NCBI GenBank assembly: GCA_016721465.1
Contig: JADKIA010000003.1
Coordinates: forward strand, 310,001-374,000
DNA length: 64,000 nt
Direction: 5' to 3'
Origin: Ideonella sp.
Lineage (GTDB): Bacteria > Pseudomonadota > Gammaproteobacteria > Burkholderiales > Burkholderiaceae_C
The translations under genes and the position numbers were made by a program. Shown one piece after another: positions 36,287 to 44,992 of this stretch. Below the pieces are notes generated by a model. It had not been told where the DNA came from, did not search any database, and worked only from the letters and a program-made list of their open reading frames with translations. Every line of letters starts with the position of its first letter. Within the stretch, counting starts at the first letter, position 1.

Positions 36287-36826
36287 CTAGGCCGCCGCGC
36301 GCAAGTCCTTGCGCAGCGCAAGGGCCGACTTGCGCCGGGCCTTGGTGGCGGCCTCTTCGTACTGGCGCTCGGCTTCCTGGCGCAGACCGATGGCCCTGGT
36401 CAGTGCCTCGCGATAGCGATCGGCATCGTAGGTGTTCTCGGTGCCGATGTAGATGGAGGTGCACTTCGGCTTCTTGCCCCACTGCGGCAGCAACACCGAC
36501 AGGTGGGCGGTGCGGATCGCCGAGCCCGATCGGGCACGCACGATCGGGCCCGAGATGCCCGAGGGCAGCCCGTTGGACTTGTGCGCGCTGGGCGTGCGCT
36601 GCAAGCTCACCGGGGCGGGATTGTTGTTGATGCGGCGGATCAGCTCCCTGGTGGCCGCCACCAGGGCTTGCGGCGCGCCGCTGCCGTCGGGCGTGTGGTC
36701 CGAGAACATCTTGGTGCCCTGGTAGCGCACCTGCCAGCCGTGGGTGGACCGCGTGTCGATGCGCTGGATGCACTGCGGCACCTGGTACTTCACGCCATTG
36801 AAGATGACGACTTCGCGGACTTTCAT
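36287..36826 (-). CDS. Small basic protein with possible AP2-like repeats, unknown
   Basis: A 179-residue protein from ATG 36826 (GGAAGG 7 nt upstream). Two halves resemble AP2/ERF-type beta-sheet plus helix units: HGWQVRYQGTKMFSD followed by ALVAATRELIRRI, and later CTSIYIGTENTYDADRYREALTRAI. The C-terminus is a charged helix rich in Ala, Lys and Arg (EEAATKARRKSALALRKDL). Such units in bacteria usually occur in homing endonucleases and DNA-binding proteins; no nuclease motif is seen here. It is convergent with the preceding alcohol dehydrogenase (7 bp). The call rests on pattern resemblance only. Confidence 0.6.
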   Translation of the reverse strand: MKVREVVIFNGVKYQVPQCIQRIDTRSTHGWQVRYQGTKMFSDHTPDGSGAPQALVAATRELIRRINNNPAPVSLQRTPSAHKSNGLPSGISGPIVRARSGSAIRTAHLSVLLPQWGKKPKCTSIYIGTENTYDADRYREALTRAIGLRQEAERQYEEAATKARRKSALALRKDLRAAA

Positions 36827-37047
36827 GGTCGGGCCTTCCAGGGTTCAAGCATGCTCGGCATTCTGAACGCGATCCGGCGCCAACCCAACCCTTGTCTTGA
36901 GTACCCCTTTGGGCCGCAATTCCTTGCTTGTGCCAAAGCTGCGACGAAACAGGAACGACGAACGGCGGTGCACTGCACGGATCAAGTTCGCAAGGCCGCC
37001 GCCGATAACGATGAGATTCGACCTGCATGGATGCCCAGGAACACAAC

Positions 37048-37884
37048 ATGTCGCAGCGGTCCCCTTTGTCGATTCACCTGCGGCGCACGGTCGCAGGGGC
37101 GGTCTTCCTGGCCGCCGCGTGCCTGCCGCTGGCGGCGATTGCCGCCGACATCCGAATCGGCGGCACCGGGAACGCGCTTGGCACCATGCGCCTGCTCGGC
37201 GATGCCTTCACCCAGTCGCATCCGGACACGAAGGCGATCATCATGGGCAGCATCGGCACCAGCGGTGCGATCAAGGCTGTGCCGAAAGGGGCCATCGAGC
37301 TCGGCCTGTCGTCCCGCGTGCTGAGCGACGACGAGGCAAAAAGCGGCTTGAGCATCGTCGAGTACGCCCAGTCTCCGACGGTCCTCGCCGTGCACAAGAA
37401 CATCAAGGTGAGATCCATCACATTGAGTCAGCTCAGCGACATCTACAGCGGCAAGCTGAGCCATTGGCCCGACGGCACCCGCATCCGGCCGGTCATGCGC
37501 CAGCCCGGCGACGACAACACACGCCAACTCAAGGGGCTGTCGGCGGAAATCGAGCGGGCCTTGACCGTGGCCGAGGGACAGCCAGGAGCGCTGTTTGCAG
37601 TGACCGATCAGGACGCGGCCGACAAGATAGAGATCGTGCCCGGCAGCCTCGGGGTCACCACCGTGGCGCTGATTCGGTCGGAGAGTCGGAGCCTGCATGC
37701 GCTGGCCATCGGGGGCGTCGAGCCGACGCCGGAAAACGCAAGGTCCGGCCGCTACCCGCTGACCAAGCACTTCTACTTCGTGCTGCCCAAGGAACCCTCG
37801 GCAGCGGTGCTCGAATTCGTCAAGTTCGTCACATCGCCGGCGGGACGCAAGATCCTCGAACAGGCGGGGCACACCGTCCACTGA
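37048..37884 (+). CDS. PstS-like periplasmic phosphate/anion-binding protein
   Basis: A 278-residue protein from ATG 37048 (AGGA 7 nt upstream; ATG 37027 is less likely). It has a signal peptide (LRRTVAGAVFLAAACLPLAAIAA). The body starts IRIGGTGNALGTMRLLGDAF and has MGSIGTSGAIKAVPKGAIELGLSSR, the fold and loops of the PBP-like domain of phosphate receptors. It also has FVLPKEPSAAVLEFVKFVTS at the end, as in PstS. It lies 10 bp before the GGDEF-EAL gene. No phosphate permease is near, so it may serve as a sensor subunit rather than in uptake. Confidence 0.8.
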   Translation: MSQRSPLSIHLRRTVAGAVFLAAACLPLAAIAADIRIGGTGNALGTMRLLGDAFTQSHPDTKAIIMGSIGTSGAIKAVPKGAIELGLSSRVLSDDEAKSGLSIVEYAQSPTVLAVHKNIKVRSITLSQLSDIYSGKLSHWPDGTRIRPVMRQPGDDNTRQLKGLSAEIERALTVAEGQPGALFAVTDQDAADKIEIVPGSLGVTTVALIRSESRSLHALAIGGVEPTPENARSGRYPLTKHFYFVLPKEPSAAVLEFVKFVTSPAGRKILEQAGHTVH

Positions 37885-37894
37885 AGATCGTCGC

Positions 37895-40126
37895 ATGAGC
37901 CAGACCACGGCACTGCTGGAACGCAAGGTCCGACGATTCGCGCTGGTCGTGGCGGCGTTGACGGCGCTGGGCATTCCTTGCCTGTATGCCTACACCGAGT
38001 ACGACGGCCTGTCCGATGCACTGGACTTCAAGGCCAAGATCAAGGCGTCGGCATTGAGCAGCCTGATCGCCAGCAATCCGGATGTCTGGATGTACGCCGA
38101 GAATCGCCTGCAAGGGCTGATCTCGCATGAACCTGTTCCGCTCAGCGACGAACTTGTGCAGGTGCTCGACTCACGTCAATCGGTCATTACCGAGTTCGGT
38201 CAAGCCCCCCCGTCACCGACGCTCAGCCGGTCTTACGAGCTTCACGACAGCGGGCAGGTGGTTGGCCAGGTCATCGTCACGGGTTCGATGCGGACCGAGG
38301 CCTGGCACACCCTGTTCAGTGCCATGTTGAGCCTGGTGGCGGGCGTGCTGGTCTTTCGCGGCCTGCACTATCTGTTGCTGGCGGCACTGAAGCTGGCGAC
38401 CGACGCGCAGGAACGTGCCGAGACGACCCTGCGCTCGATCGGTGACGCCGTCATCACGACCGATGCCGACGGCAGGATCGAGTCGGCCAACCCGGTTGCC
38501 GAAGGCCTGATCGGCAAATCGGAAGCCGAAGTCCTCGGGCGGCAGGTTGGCGATTTCGTGCAGATGCACGATTCAAACGACGGCGGCGCGCTCGAGGTCT
38601 CGCTTTACGCAGCACTGAAGTCCAATGCGATCGTCTCCTGCAAGGGCACGAGCGAACTGCGTCGCCTGGACGGCACGTCGGTGGCGGTGGAAGAAAGCGC
38701 AGCGCCGATCAACGATCGCAGCGGCTTGGTGGTCGGCGGCGTGCTCGTGCTGCGCGATGTCACGGCGGCACGTGAGTACGTCGAACGGCGTTCCTGGGAG
38801 GCCACCCACGACGCGCTCACAGGCCTGTTGAACCGGCGCGGATTCGAGAGCCACGTGCAGGCTGCGTTGTCCGAGGCGAAGGCGAAGGGCAGTCCGCAAG
38901 TTCTTTGCTACATGGATCTCGACGGCTTCAAGCTGGTGAACGACACCGCCGGGCATCAGGCGGGGGACGAGTTGCTCGTTCAGCTCGCCAGGCTGCTGCA
39001 GGCGAAGGTCCGCAACAACGACATCCTGGGCCGCCTGGGTGGCGACGAATTCGGCCTGTTGCTCAGGGGCTGCGAAGGCGCGCGCGCCGAATTGATCGCG
39101 GCCGACGTCCTGGAGGCAGTGAACGAGGTCAACTTCGCCTACCAAGGCAATTCGTTCAAGATCGGTGTCAGCATGGGCCTGACGGTCATCACCAGTGACC
39201 ACGCGGGTGTTGCCGAGATCTTCGGCGAAGCCGATTGCGCCTGCTACCTGGCCAAGGAACAGGGCAAGAATCGCGTGCTCAGGTATGTTGCCGATGACAC
39301 CCGACTGGCGGCGCGGCGGAGTGAGGCAGGCTGGGTGCAACGCATCGGTCATGCCCTGAAGGAAGACCGGTTCGTTCTCTACCACCAGGCCTACAGGGCG
39401 CTCGACCCTGCCGCGGGCCGGCCAGAACACCTGGAGGTCTTGCTGCGCATGTTGGGTGACGATGGCGAAGTCATTTCCCCAGGGCGCTTCCTGCCGGCCG
39501 CAGAACGCTTCAACCTGATGCCCGCCATCGACCGCTGGGTCATCGAGAAGGTCTTCAGCAGCCATCGCGCATTGGCCGCCGAGCGCGGCGGCGCTGCCCC
39601 CGTTTGCGCCATCAACCTGTCCGGCGCGTCGATCAACTCTGTTGGGATGCTCAAGTTCCTGCACGAACGGGTGCTCGCGCACGGAGTGGACCCTCGGCTG
39701 TTTTGCCTGGAGTTGACGGAGTCCGTGGCCGTCAACAGCTTGCACGTCGCGGTGGAGTTCATCCGCGCCTGCAAGGCCATGGGGTTCAAGTTTGCACTCG
39801 ACGATTTTGGTACCGGGGCGAGTTCCTTCAACTACCTCAAGAACCTGCCGGTCGACTACCTGAAGATCGACGGCAGCTTTGTCAGGAACATCGAACACGA
39901 TCGCGTCGACGAAGCGATGGTGGAAACGATCAATCGAATCGGGCACTTGCTCGGCAAGTGCGTCATTGCCGAATATGCCGAGAACGACGCGATCATCGCG
40001 AAGTTGAGCATCTTGGGGGTCGATTTCGCGCAGGGTTACGGCGTGTGCCGCCCCCGGCCCTTGTTCGGCGAAGGGTCCTCCCATGAACCGCTCGCGCCCG
40101 GTGCACAGGCAGCCGCTGTCGTTTGA
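37895..40126 (+). CDS. PAS-GGDEF-EAL cyclic-di-GMP signalling protein with periplasmic sensor region
   Basis: A 743-residue inner-membrane protein. Two helices (about residues 15-35 and 140-165) flank a ~105-residue periplasmic domain. A PAS domain at about 180-290 follows (LRSIGDAVITTDADGRIESANP). The GGDEF domain (about 300-465) has the intact active site GRLGGDEFG and an RNND inhibition site five residues before it. The EAL domain (about 480-730) has EVLLRML in place of EALLR. LELTES, ALDDFGTGASSF and KIDGSFVRN are preserved, so phosphodiesterase activity is plausible. Because it is cotranscribed with a PstS-like protein, that receptor may present a ligand to its periplasmic domain. Confidence 0.9.
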   Translation: MSQTTALLERKVRRFALVVAALTALGIPCLYAYTEYDGLSDALDFKAKIKASALSSLIASNPDVWMYAENRLQGLISHEPVPLSDELVQVLDSRQSVITEFGQAPPSPTLSRSYELHDSGQVVGQVIVTGSMRTEAWHTLFSAMLSLVAGVLVFRGLHYLLLAALKLATDAQERAETTLRSIGDAVITTDADGRIESANPVAEGLIGKSEAEVLGRQVGDFVQMHDSNDGGALEVSLYAALKSNAIVSCKGTSELRRLDGTSVAVEESAAPINDRSGLVVGGVLVLRDVTAAREYVERRSWEATHDALTGLLNRRGFESHVQAALSEAKAKGSPQVLCYMDLDGFKLVNDTAGHQAGDELLVQLARLLQAKVRNNDILGRLGGDEFGLLLRGCEGARAELIAADVLEAVNEVNFAYQGNSFKIGVSMGLTVITSDHAGVAEIFGEADCACYLAKEQGKNRVLRYVADDTRLAARRSEAGWVQRIGHALKEDRFVLYHQAYRALDPAAGRPEHLEVLLRMLGDDGEVISPGRFLPAAERFNLMPAIDRWVIEKVFSSHRALAAERGGAAPVCAINLSGASINSVGMLKFLHERVLAHGVDPRLFCLELTESVAVNSLHVAVEFIRACKAMGFKFALDDFGTGASSFNYLKNLPVDYLKIDGSFVRNIEHDRVDEAMVETINRIGHLLGKCVIAEYAENDAIIAKLSILGVDFAQGYGVCRPRPLFGEGSSHEPLAPGAQAAAVV

Positions 40127-40213
40127 CCCCACGGGGCGCACGGCATCGAATCGGCCAGCCCTTGCGATCAGGCGCTCGCGACTCGAGGCGCTGCCTTATG
40201 ACGCGCAACGGGC

Positions 40214-40858
40214 TCAACGGCCCAGCAGGCGCCGCGCCTCGGCACACGACTCGGCCGGCCGCGCCACGTCGAAGCGCACACAGGCCAGGCCCACGGCCAG
40301 GCCGCCGTCGATGTTGCGCGGCTGGTCGTCGACGAATACCGCGTCGCTGGCCGCCAGGCCCATCTCGGCCAGGCATTGCGTGTAGGCACGTGCGTCCGGC
40401 TTGAGGATGCCGGTGTAGGTGGCGTCGATGATCACGCCGACCTCACGCAACAGGGCGATGCGCTGGCGCAGGGCCCGGCCATAGAACAGGTCGAGCTCGT
40501 TGGACAGGATGGCCAGCTGCACACCCGCCGCCTTGGCTTCGCGCATCAGCGCCGCGGTCTCGGGCCGCAGCACGGCGTCGGGCTCGGCGCCGCGCGCGCG
40601 CTGCACCAGGGTCTCCATGCGCTCCCAGCGCTCGCCCAGCAAGGCGCCCACTTCGCGCGTGCGCTGCAGCCAGTAGTCGCGCTCGCTGATCTCGCCGGCC
40701 TGCATGCGCCGCCACAGCGCGTCGCCCGCCGGATCGAACGGGCCGCGCCAGGTGAGCGTGCCGGGGGGCAGGCCGAGCGCGCGCTCGGTGGCATCGTGGG
40801 TCTCGAACAGCGTGCGGCTGATGACGCCGCCGAAGTCGAGGATCAGCCCGCGTTTCAT
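40214..40858 (-). CDS. HAD-superfamily hydrolase (haloacid dehalogenase-like, subfamily IA)
   Basis: A 214-residue cytoplasmic enzyme from ATG 40858, whose ATGA overlaps the preceding Tm-1-like gene's stop. Its motifs are LILDFGGVI (motif I; the second Asp of the usual DxD is replaced by Gly, as in some HAD proteins), LAILSNELD (motif II), LKPDARAY (motif III Lys) and VFVDDQPRNIDGG (motif IV). It is probably a phosphatase or dehalogenase for a small metabolite of the operon. It is the last gene of the five-gene minus-strand set, and the 87-bp gap to the GGDEF-EAL gene is convergent. Confidence 0.85.
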   Translation of the reverse strand: MKRGLILDFGGVISRTLFETHDATERALGLPPGTLTWRGPFDPAGDALWRRMQAGEISERDYWLQRTREVGALLGERWERMETLVQRARGAEPDAVLRPETAALMREAKAAGVQLAILSNELDLFYGRALRQRIALLREVGVIIDATYTGILKPDARAYTQCLAEMGLAASDAVFVDDQPRNIDGGLAVGLACVRFDVARPAESCAEARRLLGR

Positions 40859-42096
40859 GGCGAGCCCTTCACCACCAGCCCCTGCGCCACCCAGTCGTCG
40901 AAGACCCGCAGCGCCGCCGTGCAGAACGCCGGGTCGTTGATGTGCGCCTGCAGTTCCACGCAGCGCGTGCCGGCCGGCACGGCCTCGCGCATCGCCGCCA
41001 CGAAGGCCTGCAGGCCCTCGGCATCGTGCAGCGGCTCGCCGGGCCGGTCCCAGGCCTCCACGCCAAGGGTCGGCAGCAGCAGGCAGCAGGGGCCGGTGGC
41101 CTGGCCCAGGCGCCGGCCGATCTCGCGCGCGATCGTGCGGCGCAGGTCGGGTGCCGATGTGGCCGACGCGATCAGGCGGTTGTGCTGGTGCACGGCACGC
41201 CCCGCCAGCGCGGCCGGCACGCTCTGCCAGGCGGGGAAGTCGACCATGTCCACGGCCCCGGGCGCCACCAGTTGCGGCGTGCCGCTGCGGCCGGCGCCGG
41301 TGAGCCGGCTGGCGCCGGCCGTCACCACCGAGCCGCCGAGGTGGTTGGCGAGTTCTTGCAGGCTGAAGTCCATCACCGCGCAGAAGCGGCCGGCCTCGGC
41401 CAGCGCCTCGAAGGCGCGCCCGCCCATGCCGGTGGTGTGGAACACGGCCACTTCGTAGCCGCGCGCCTCCAGCGCCGGCTTGAGCGTCACCATGTAGGCC
41501 AGACAACTCTTGCCCAGCGAGGTGATGCCCACCAGCGGGCGATCGTGCCGGGGCGGCAGCGCGGCCCGGGCCGCACCCACCACCGCGCCGCAGCCCTGCG
41601 ACAGGGCGGATCGACACAGGCTGTTCAGCCCGTACAGCCCACCGGCCCACAGCACCATGATCAGGTCGGGCGTGATGCGCTCGGGCGGGATCAGGTGCGA
41701 GTAGGCCACGGTGGACACCAGCACCTTGGGGCAGCCCAAAGGCAGCGCGGCGGCCACGTCGAAGGCCAGGTCGGTGCCCATGGTGCCGCCCAGCGCCAGC
41801 AGGCCCTGGATGCGGCCCTGCGCATGCAGTTGGGCGGCGATGGCGGCCGCGCCGCTGGCCATCAGCGTCATGGCGCTGTTCTCATCGCCGGACCCGATCA
41901 CGGCCTGCAGCGTGGTGCCGGCGGCCGTGGCCACCTCGGTGTTGGCGATGTCCACCGCCACCTGGCCGGCGGCCAGCACCCCGACGTCCATCAGCAGCAC
42001 CGCAGCACCGAGTGCCTGCAGGCGCTCGCGCATGAAACCGAGTTCGTCGCTCTTGGTGTCGGCGGTGCCGACGAGCAGGATGGTGCCAACGCTCAT
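40855..42096 (-). CDS. Tm-1-like ATP-binding domain protein (UPF0261)
   Basis: A 413-residue protein from ATG 42096 within the aminotransferase stop (ATGA). It opens MSVGTILLVGTADTKSDELG, the hallmark of the Tm-1-like N-terminal ATP-binding half. Gly-rich loops follow (IQGLLALGGTMGTDLAFDVA, VGITSLGKSCLAYM) and a second half has FHTTGMGGRAFE. The family includes the tomato virus-resistance protein Tm-1 and many bacterial proteins lacking its TIM barrel. Their reaction is unknown, although some act near sugar or amino acid catabolic genes. Its neighbours here are a class III aminotransferase and aldehyde dehydrogenase. Confidence 0.87.
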   Translation of the reverse strand: MSVGTILLVGTADTKSDELGFMRERLQALGAAVLLMDVGVLAAGQVAVDIANTEVATAAGTTLQAVIGSGDENSAMTLMASGAAAIAAQLHAQGRIQGLLALGGTMGTDLAFDVAAALPLGCPKVLVSTVAYSHLIPPERITPDLIMVLWAGGLYGLNSLCRSALSQGCGAVVGAARAALPPRHDRPLVGITSLGKSCLAYMVTLKPALEARGYEVAVFHTTGMGGRAFEALAEAGRFCAVMDFSLQELANHLGGSVVTAGASRLTGAGRSGTPQLVAPGAVDMVDFPAWQSVPAALAGRAVHQHNRLIASATSAPDLRRTIAREIGRRLGQATGPCCLLLPTLGVEAWDRPGEPLHDAEGLQAFVAAMREAVPAGTRCVELQAHINDPAFCTAALRVFDDWVAQGLVVKGSP

Positions 42097-43472
42097 TTGA
42101 CGCGGGCGATCTCGTCGGCCACCTGCGCGAAGGCCGCCTCCAGCGCGTCGCACAGGAAGTCCAGCTCGGCGGTCGTGATCACCAGCGGCGGCGACAGGAT
42201 CAGGTTGGGGCCAGACACGCGCACCATCAGCCCGCGCTCGTAGGCCGCGCGCGCCACGCGGGCGGGGATGTCGCTGGTCTTGGGCAGCGGCGCGCGGCTG
42301 GCCTGGTCGGCCACCATCTCGATGCCCAGCATCAGGCCATGGCCGCGCACGTCGCCGACGAAATCGTGGCGTTGCACCAGGGCGCGCAGGCGCTGCTGGA
42401 AGGCCGGGCCGACCCGCGCCACATGGCCGGGGATGTCCTCGTCCACCAGCACCTTCAAGGTCGCGATGGCGGCCGCCGCGGCCACCGGGTGGGCACTGTA
42501 GGTATAGCCGTGCGTGATCTGGCCGGCGGCGCTGCTGTCGGCGTCGAACACCGCTGCCACTTTCTGGCCGATGGCCGTGGCGCCCAGCGGCACGTAGCCG
42601 CTGGAGATGCCCTTGGCCAGGCACCACAGGTCGGCCTGCACGCCCCACAGCCGCGTGCCGAACATCTGGCCGGTGCGGCCAAAGCCGGTGACCACCTCGT
42701 CGGCGATCAGCAGCACGCCGTGCTTGTCGCACACGGCGCGCACCAGCGGCCAGAAGTTGGCCGGCGGCACGATCAGCCCGCCCGCGCCCTGGATCGGCTC
42801 GGCGATGAAGGCCGCGACCGTGTCGGCGCCCTGGAACGTGATCTCGCGGTCCAGCTGCTGGGCCACGATGCGGCCCAGTTCCGCTTCATCTTGGGTGTAG
42901 GCATTGCGGTAGAGCCAGGGCGAATCGATGTGGAAGCAGCCCGGCAGCAGCGGTTCGTAGTTGCGCCGGAAGTTGGTGTTGCCGTTCACGCTCATGCCGC
43001 CGAAGTGCACACCGTGGTAGCCCTGGCGCAGGGCGATGAACTTGCTTCGGTCCTTGTCGCCGCGCAGCTTGTGGAACTGGCGCGAGAGCTTCAGCGCCGC
43101 CTCCACCGAATCCGAGCCGCCATTGCCGAACATCACCGCCGCCACGCCGTCCGGCCGCATCAGCGCCACCAGCTGCGTGGACAGCTCGATGGCGCGCGGG
43201 TGCGTGGTGCCGCGGAAGGTGTTGAAGAAGGGCAGCTCGTCGAGCTGCGCCACGATGGCGTCGCGCACCGGCTTGCAGCTGTGGCCGAGGTTGCTGCTCC
43301 ACAGGCCGGCAACGCCGTCGAGCAGCTTGTGGCCGTCGATGTCCCAGACCCAGCAGCCCTGGCCCTTGGCGATGATGTCCGGGCGGGCGTTGCGCATGGC
43401 CTGCGGGTGGGCCATGGGGTGCCACAGGTACTGGGCGTTGTCGCGCTTGAGGGTGTCGATGTCGGTGGCCAT
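42093..43472 (-). CDS. Class III PLP aminotransferase, omega-amino-acid:pyruvate type
   Basis: Transfers an amino group from an omega-amine or omega-amino acid, usually to pyruvate. The 459-residue product from ATG 43472 carries YLWHPMAHP near the N-terminus and FGNGGSDSVEAALKLSRQF (phosphate-binding segment). It also has IADEVVTGFGRTG (Asp for the pyridine N) and the Schiff-base Lys287 in CLAKGISSGY. The preceding aldehyde dehydrogenase gene would oxidise the semialdehyde formed. The start overlaps no gene (78 bp after the aldehyde dehydrogenase); its stop overlaps the Tm-1-like start. Confidence 0.92.
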   Translation of the reverse strand: MATDIDTLKRDNAQYLWHPMAHPQAMRNARPDIIAKGQGCWVWDIDGHKLLDGVAGLWSSNLGHSCKPVRDAIVAQLDELPFFNTFRGTTHPRAIELSTQLVALMRPDGVAAVMFGNGGSDSVEAALKLSRQFHKLRGDKDRSKFIALRQGYHGVHFGGMSVNGNTNFRRNYEPLLPGCFHIDSPWLYRNAYTQDEAELGRIVAQQLDREITFQGADTVAAFIAEPIQGAGGLIVPPANFWPLVRAVCDKHGVLLIADEVVTGFGRTGQMFGTRLWGVQADLWCLAKGISSGYVPLGATAIGQKVAAVFDADSSAAGQITHGYTYSAHPVAAAAAIATLKVLVDEDIPGHVARVGPAFQQRLRALVQRHDFVGDVRGHGLMLGIEMVADQASRAPLPKTSDIPARVARAAYERGLMVRVSGPNLILSPPLVITTAELDFLCDALEAAFAQVADEIARVK

Positions 43473-43549
43473 GGGCGGGGTCCTGATGGAAGTCTTGCGT
43501 GTCGGTGCTGGACGGTGTCTTGGCAGAAGGTGGACGCGCTGTTGATGTG

Positions 43550-44992
43550 CTATGACGACGCGCCCACCACCACCAGTTTCACGTCGGTGTAGGCCAGCAG
43601 GCCCTCGGCGCCCATCTCCGAGCCGATGCCGCTGTGCCGCACGCCGCCGAAGGGCGTCTCGGGCTGCGACACGCCGAAGTGGTTGATGCCCACCATGCCG
43701 GCCTCGATCTCCTCGCCCAGCCGGTGCGCGCTGTCCAGGCCGCGCGTGAAGGCGTAGGCGCCCAGGCCGTAGGGCAGGGCGTTGGCCTGGGCGATGGCCT
43801 CGTCCAGCGTGTCGAAGGGCTGGATCAGCGCGATCGGGCCGAAGGGTTCGTCGCGCATCACCCGGCTGGCCGGCGGCGCGCCGGTGATCACCGTGGGCTC
43901 GAAGTACCAGCCGGGGCGCGGCGCGCGGCGGCCGCCGCAGTGCAGCGTGGCGCCCTGGTCGAGCGCGTCGTCGATGAAGTGCTGCAGGTCGGCCAGGCGG
44001 CGCGCGTGCGTCAGCGGGCCCATTTGCGTGCGGGGGTCGTTGCCCGGGCCCAGGCGCAGGGCGCGCGCGGCCTCGGTGAAGCGCTGCACGAAGGCCGCGT
44101 GGTGGCGCCGCTGCACGATGAAGCGGATGGGCGAGGCGCACACCTGGCCCGCGTTGCGGAACTTGGCCGGCACGGCGAGCTTGAGCACGTGGTCCAGGTC
44201 GGCGTCTTCGCAGACGATCACCGGCGCGTGGCCACCCAGCTCCGACGTGAAGCGCTTGACCAGCGAGGCGCACTGCGCACCCAGCTGCTGGCCCACCACG
44301 ACCGAGCCGGTGAACGAGGCTTTGCGGATGGCCTCGTGCGCGATCAGCGTGCGGCTCACCAGCGCCGGCTCGCCACACACCAGGTTCAGCGCGTCCGCGG
44401 GCACGCCGGCGTCCAGGAAGGCCTGCACGATGGCCATGCAGGTGCCCGGCGTTTCCTCGGCCGGCTTGATCACCACGCTGCAGCCTGCCGCCAGCGCGCT
44501 GCCGATCTTGCGTGCGGGCAGGTTGGCCGGGAAGTTCCAGGGCGTGAAGGCCGCCACCGGGCCCACCGGCACACGGCTCACCGTCTGCGACAGGATGCCC
44601 GCCACGCGCGGCGGCACCGTGCGGCCATACAGGCGCTTGGCCTCCTCGGCCTGGAAGTCGATGATGTCGGCCGACAGCGTCACCTCGCGCAGCGCCTCGG
44701 CGCTGGGCTTGCCCTGTTCCATGGTCAGCACCCCGGCGATCAGCGGGGCCCGTTCGCGCATCAGCTGCGCGGCCCGCTTGAGCGTGTCGCAGCGTTGCAG
44801 CGCGGTCTGCTTGCGCCACTGCGCAAAGCCGCGACGGGCCGACTCGGCGGCGGCAGCGAGCTCGTCGACGCCCGCCAAGGGCAGTGCCGCCAGCACCGAT
44901 TCGTCGGCCGGGTTGACCACCGGGCGTTCGCCGCCGCTGGCCGAGCGCAGCCATTGGCCGCTCACATGCAGCGCAAGGTTCGGGTAGCTCAT
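43550..44992 (-). CDS. NAD(P)-dependent semialdehyde dehydrogenase (GabD-like), operon copy
   Basis: A 480-residue aldehyde dehydrogenase starting at ATG 44992, overlapping the upstream amidotransferase stop (ATGA). It has AFTPWNFPANLP, FTGSVVVGQQL, the general base in SELGGHAP and the nucleophile in NAGQVCASPIRF. Compared with the paralogue at 2350-3786 it keeps all catalytic residues and ends PFGGVRHSGIGSEMG. It probably oxidises succinate semialdehyde, malonate semialdehyde or another semialdehyde produced by the neighbouring aminotransferase. Confidence 0.9.
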   Translation of the reverse strand: MSYPNLALHVSGQWLRSASGGERPVVNPADESVLAALPLAGVDELAAAAESARRGFAQWRKQTALQRCDTLKRAAQLMRERAPLIAGVLTMEQGKPSAEALREVTLSADIIDFQAEEAKRLYGRTVPPRVAGILSQTVSRVPVGPVAAFTPWNFPANLPARKIGSALAAGCSVVIKPAEETPGTCMAIVQAFLDAGVPADALNLVCGEPALVSRTLIAHEAIRKASFTGSVVVGQQLGAQCASLVKRFTSELGGHAPVIVCEDADLDHVLKLAVPAKFRNAGQVCASPIRFIVQRRHHAAFVQRFTEAARALRLGPGNDPRTQMGPLTHARRLADLQHFIDDALDQGATLHCGGRRAPRPGWYFEPTVITGAPPASRVMRDEPFGPIALIQPFDTLDEAIAQANALPYGLGAYAFTRGLDSAHRLGEEIEAGMVGINHFGVSQPETPFGGVRHSGIGSEMGAEGLLAYTDVKLVVVGASS

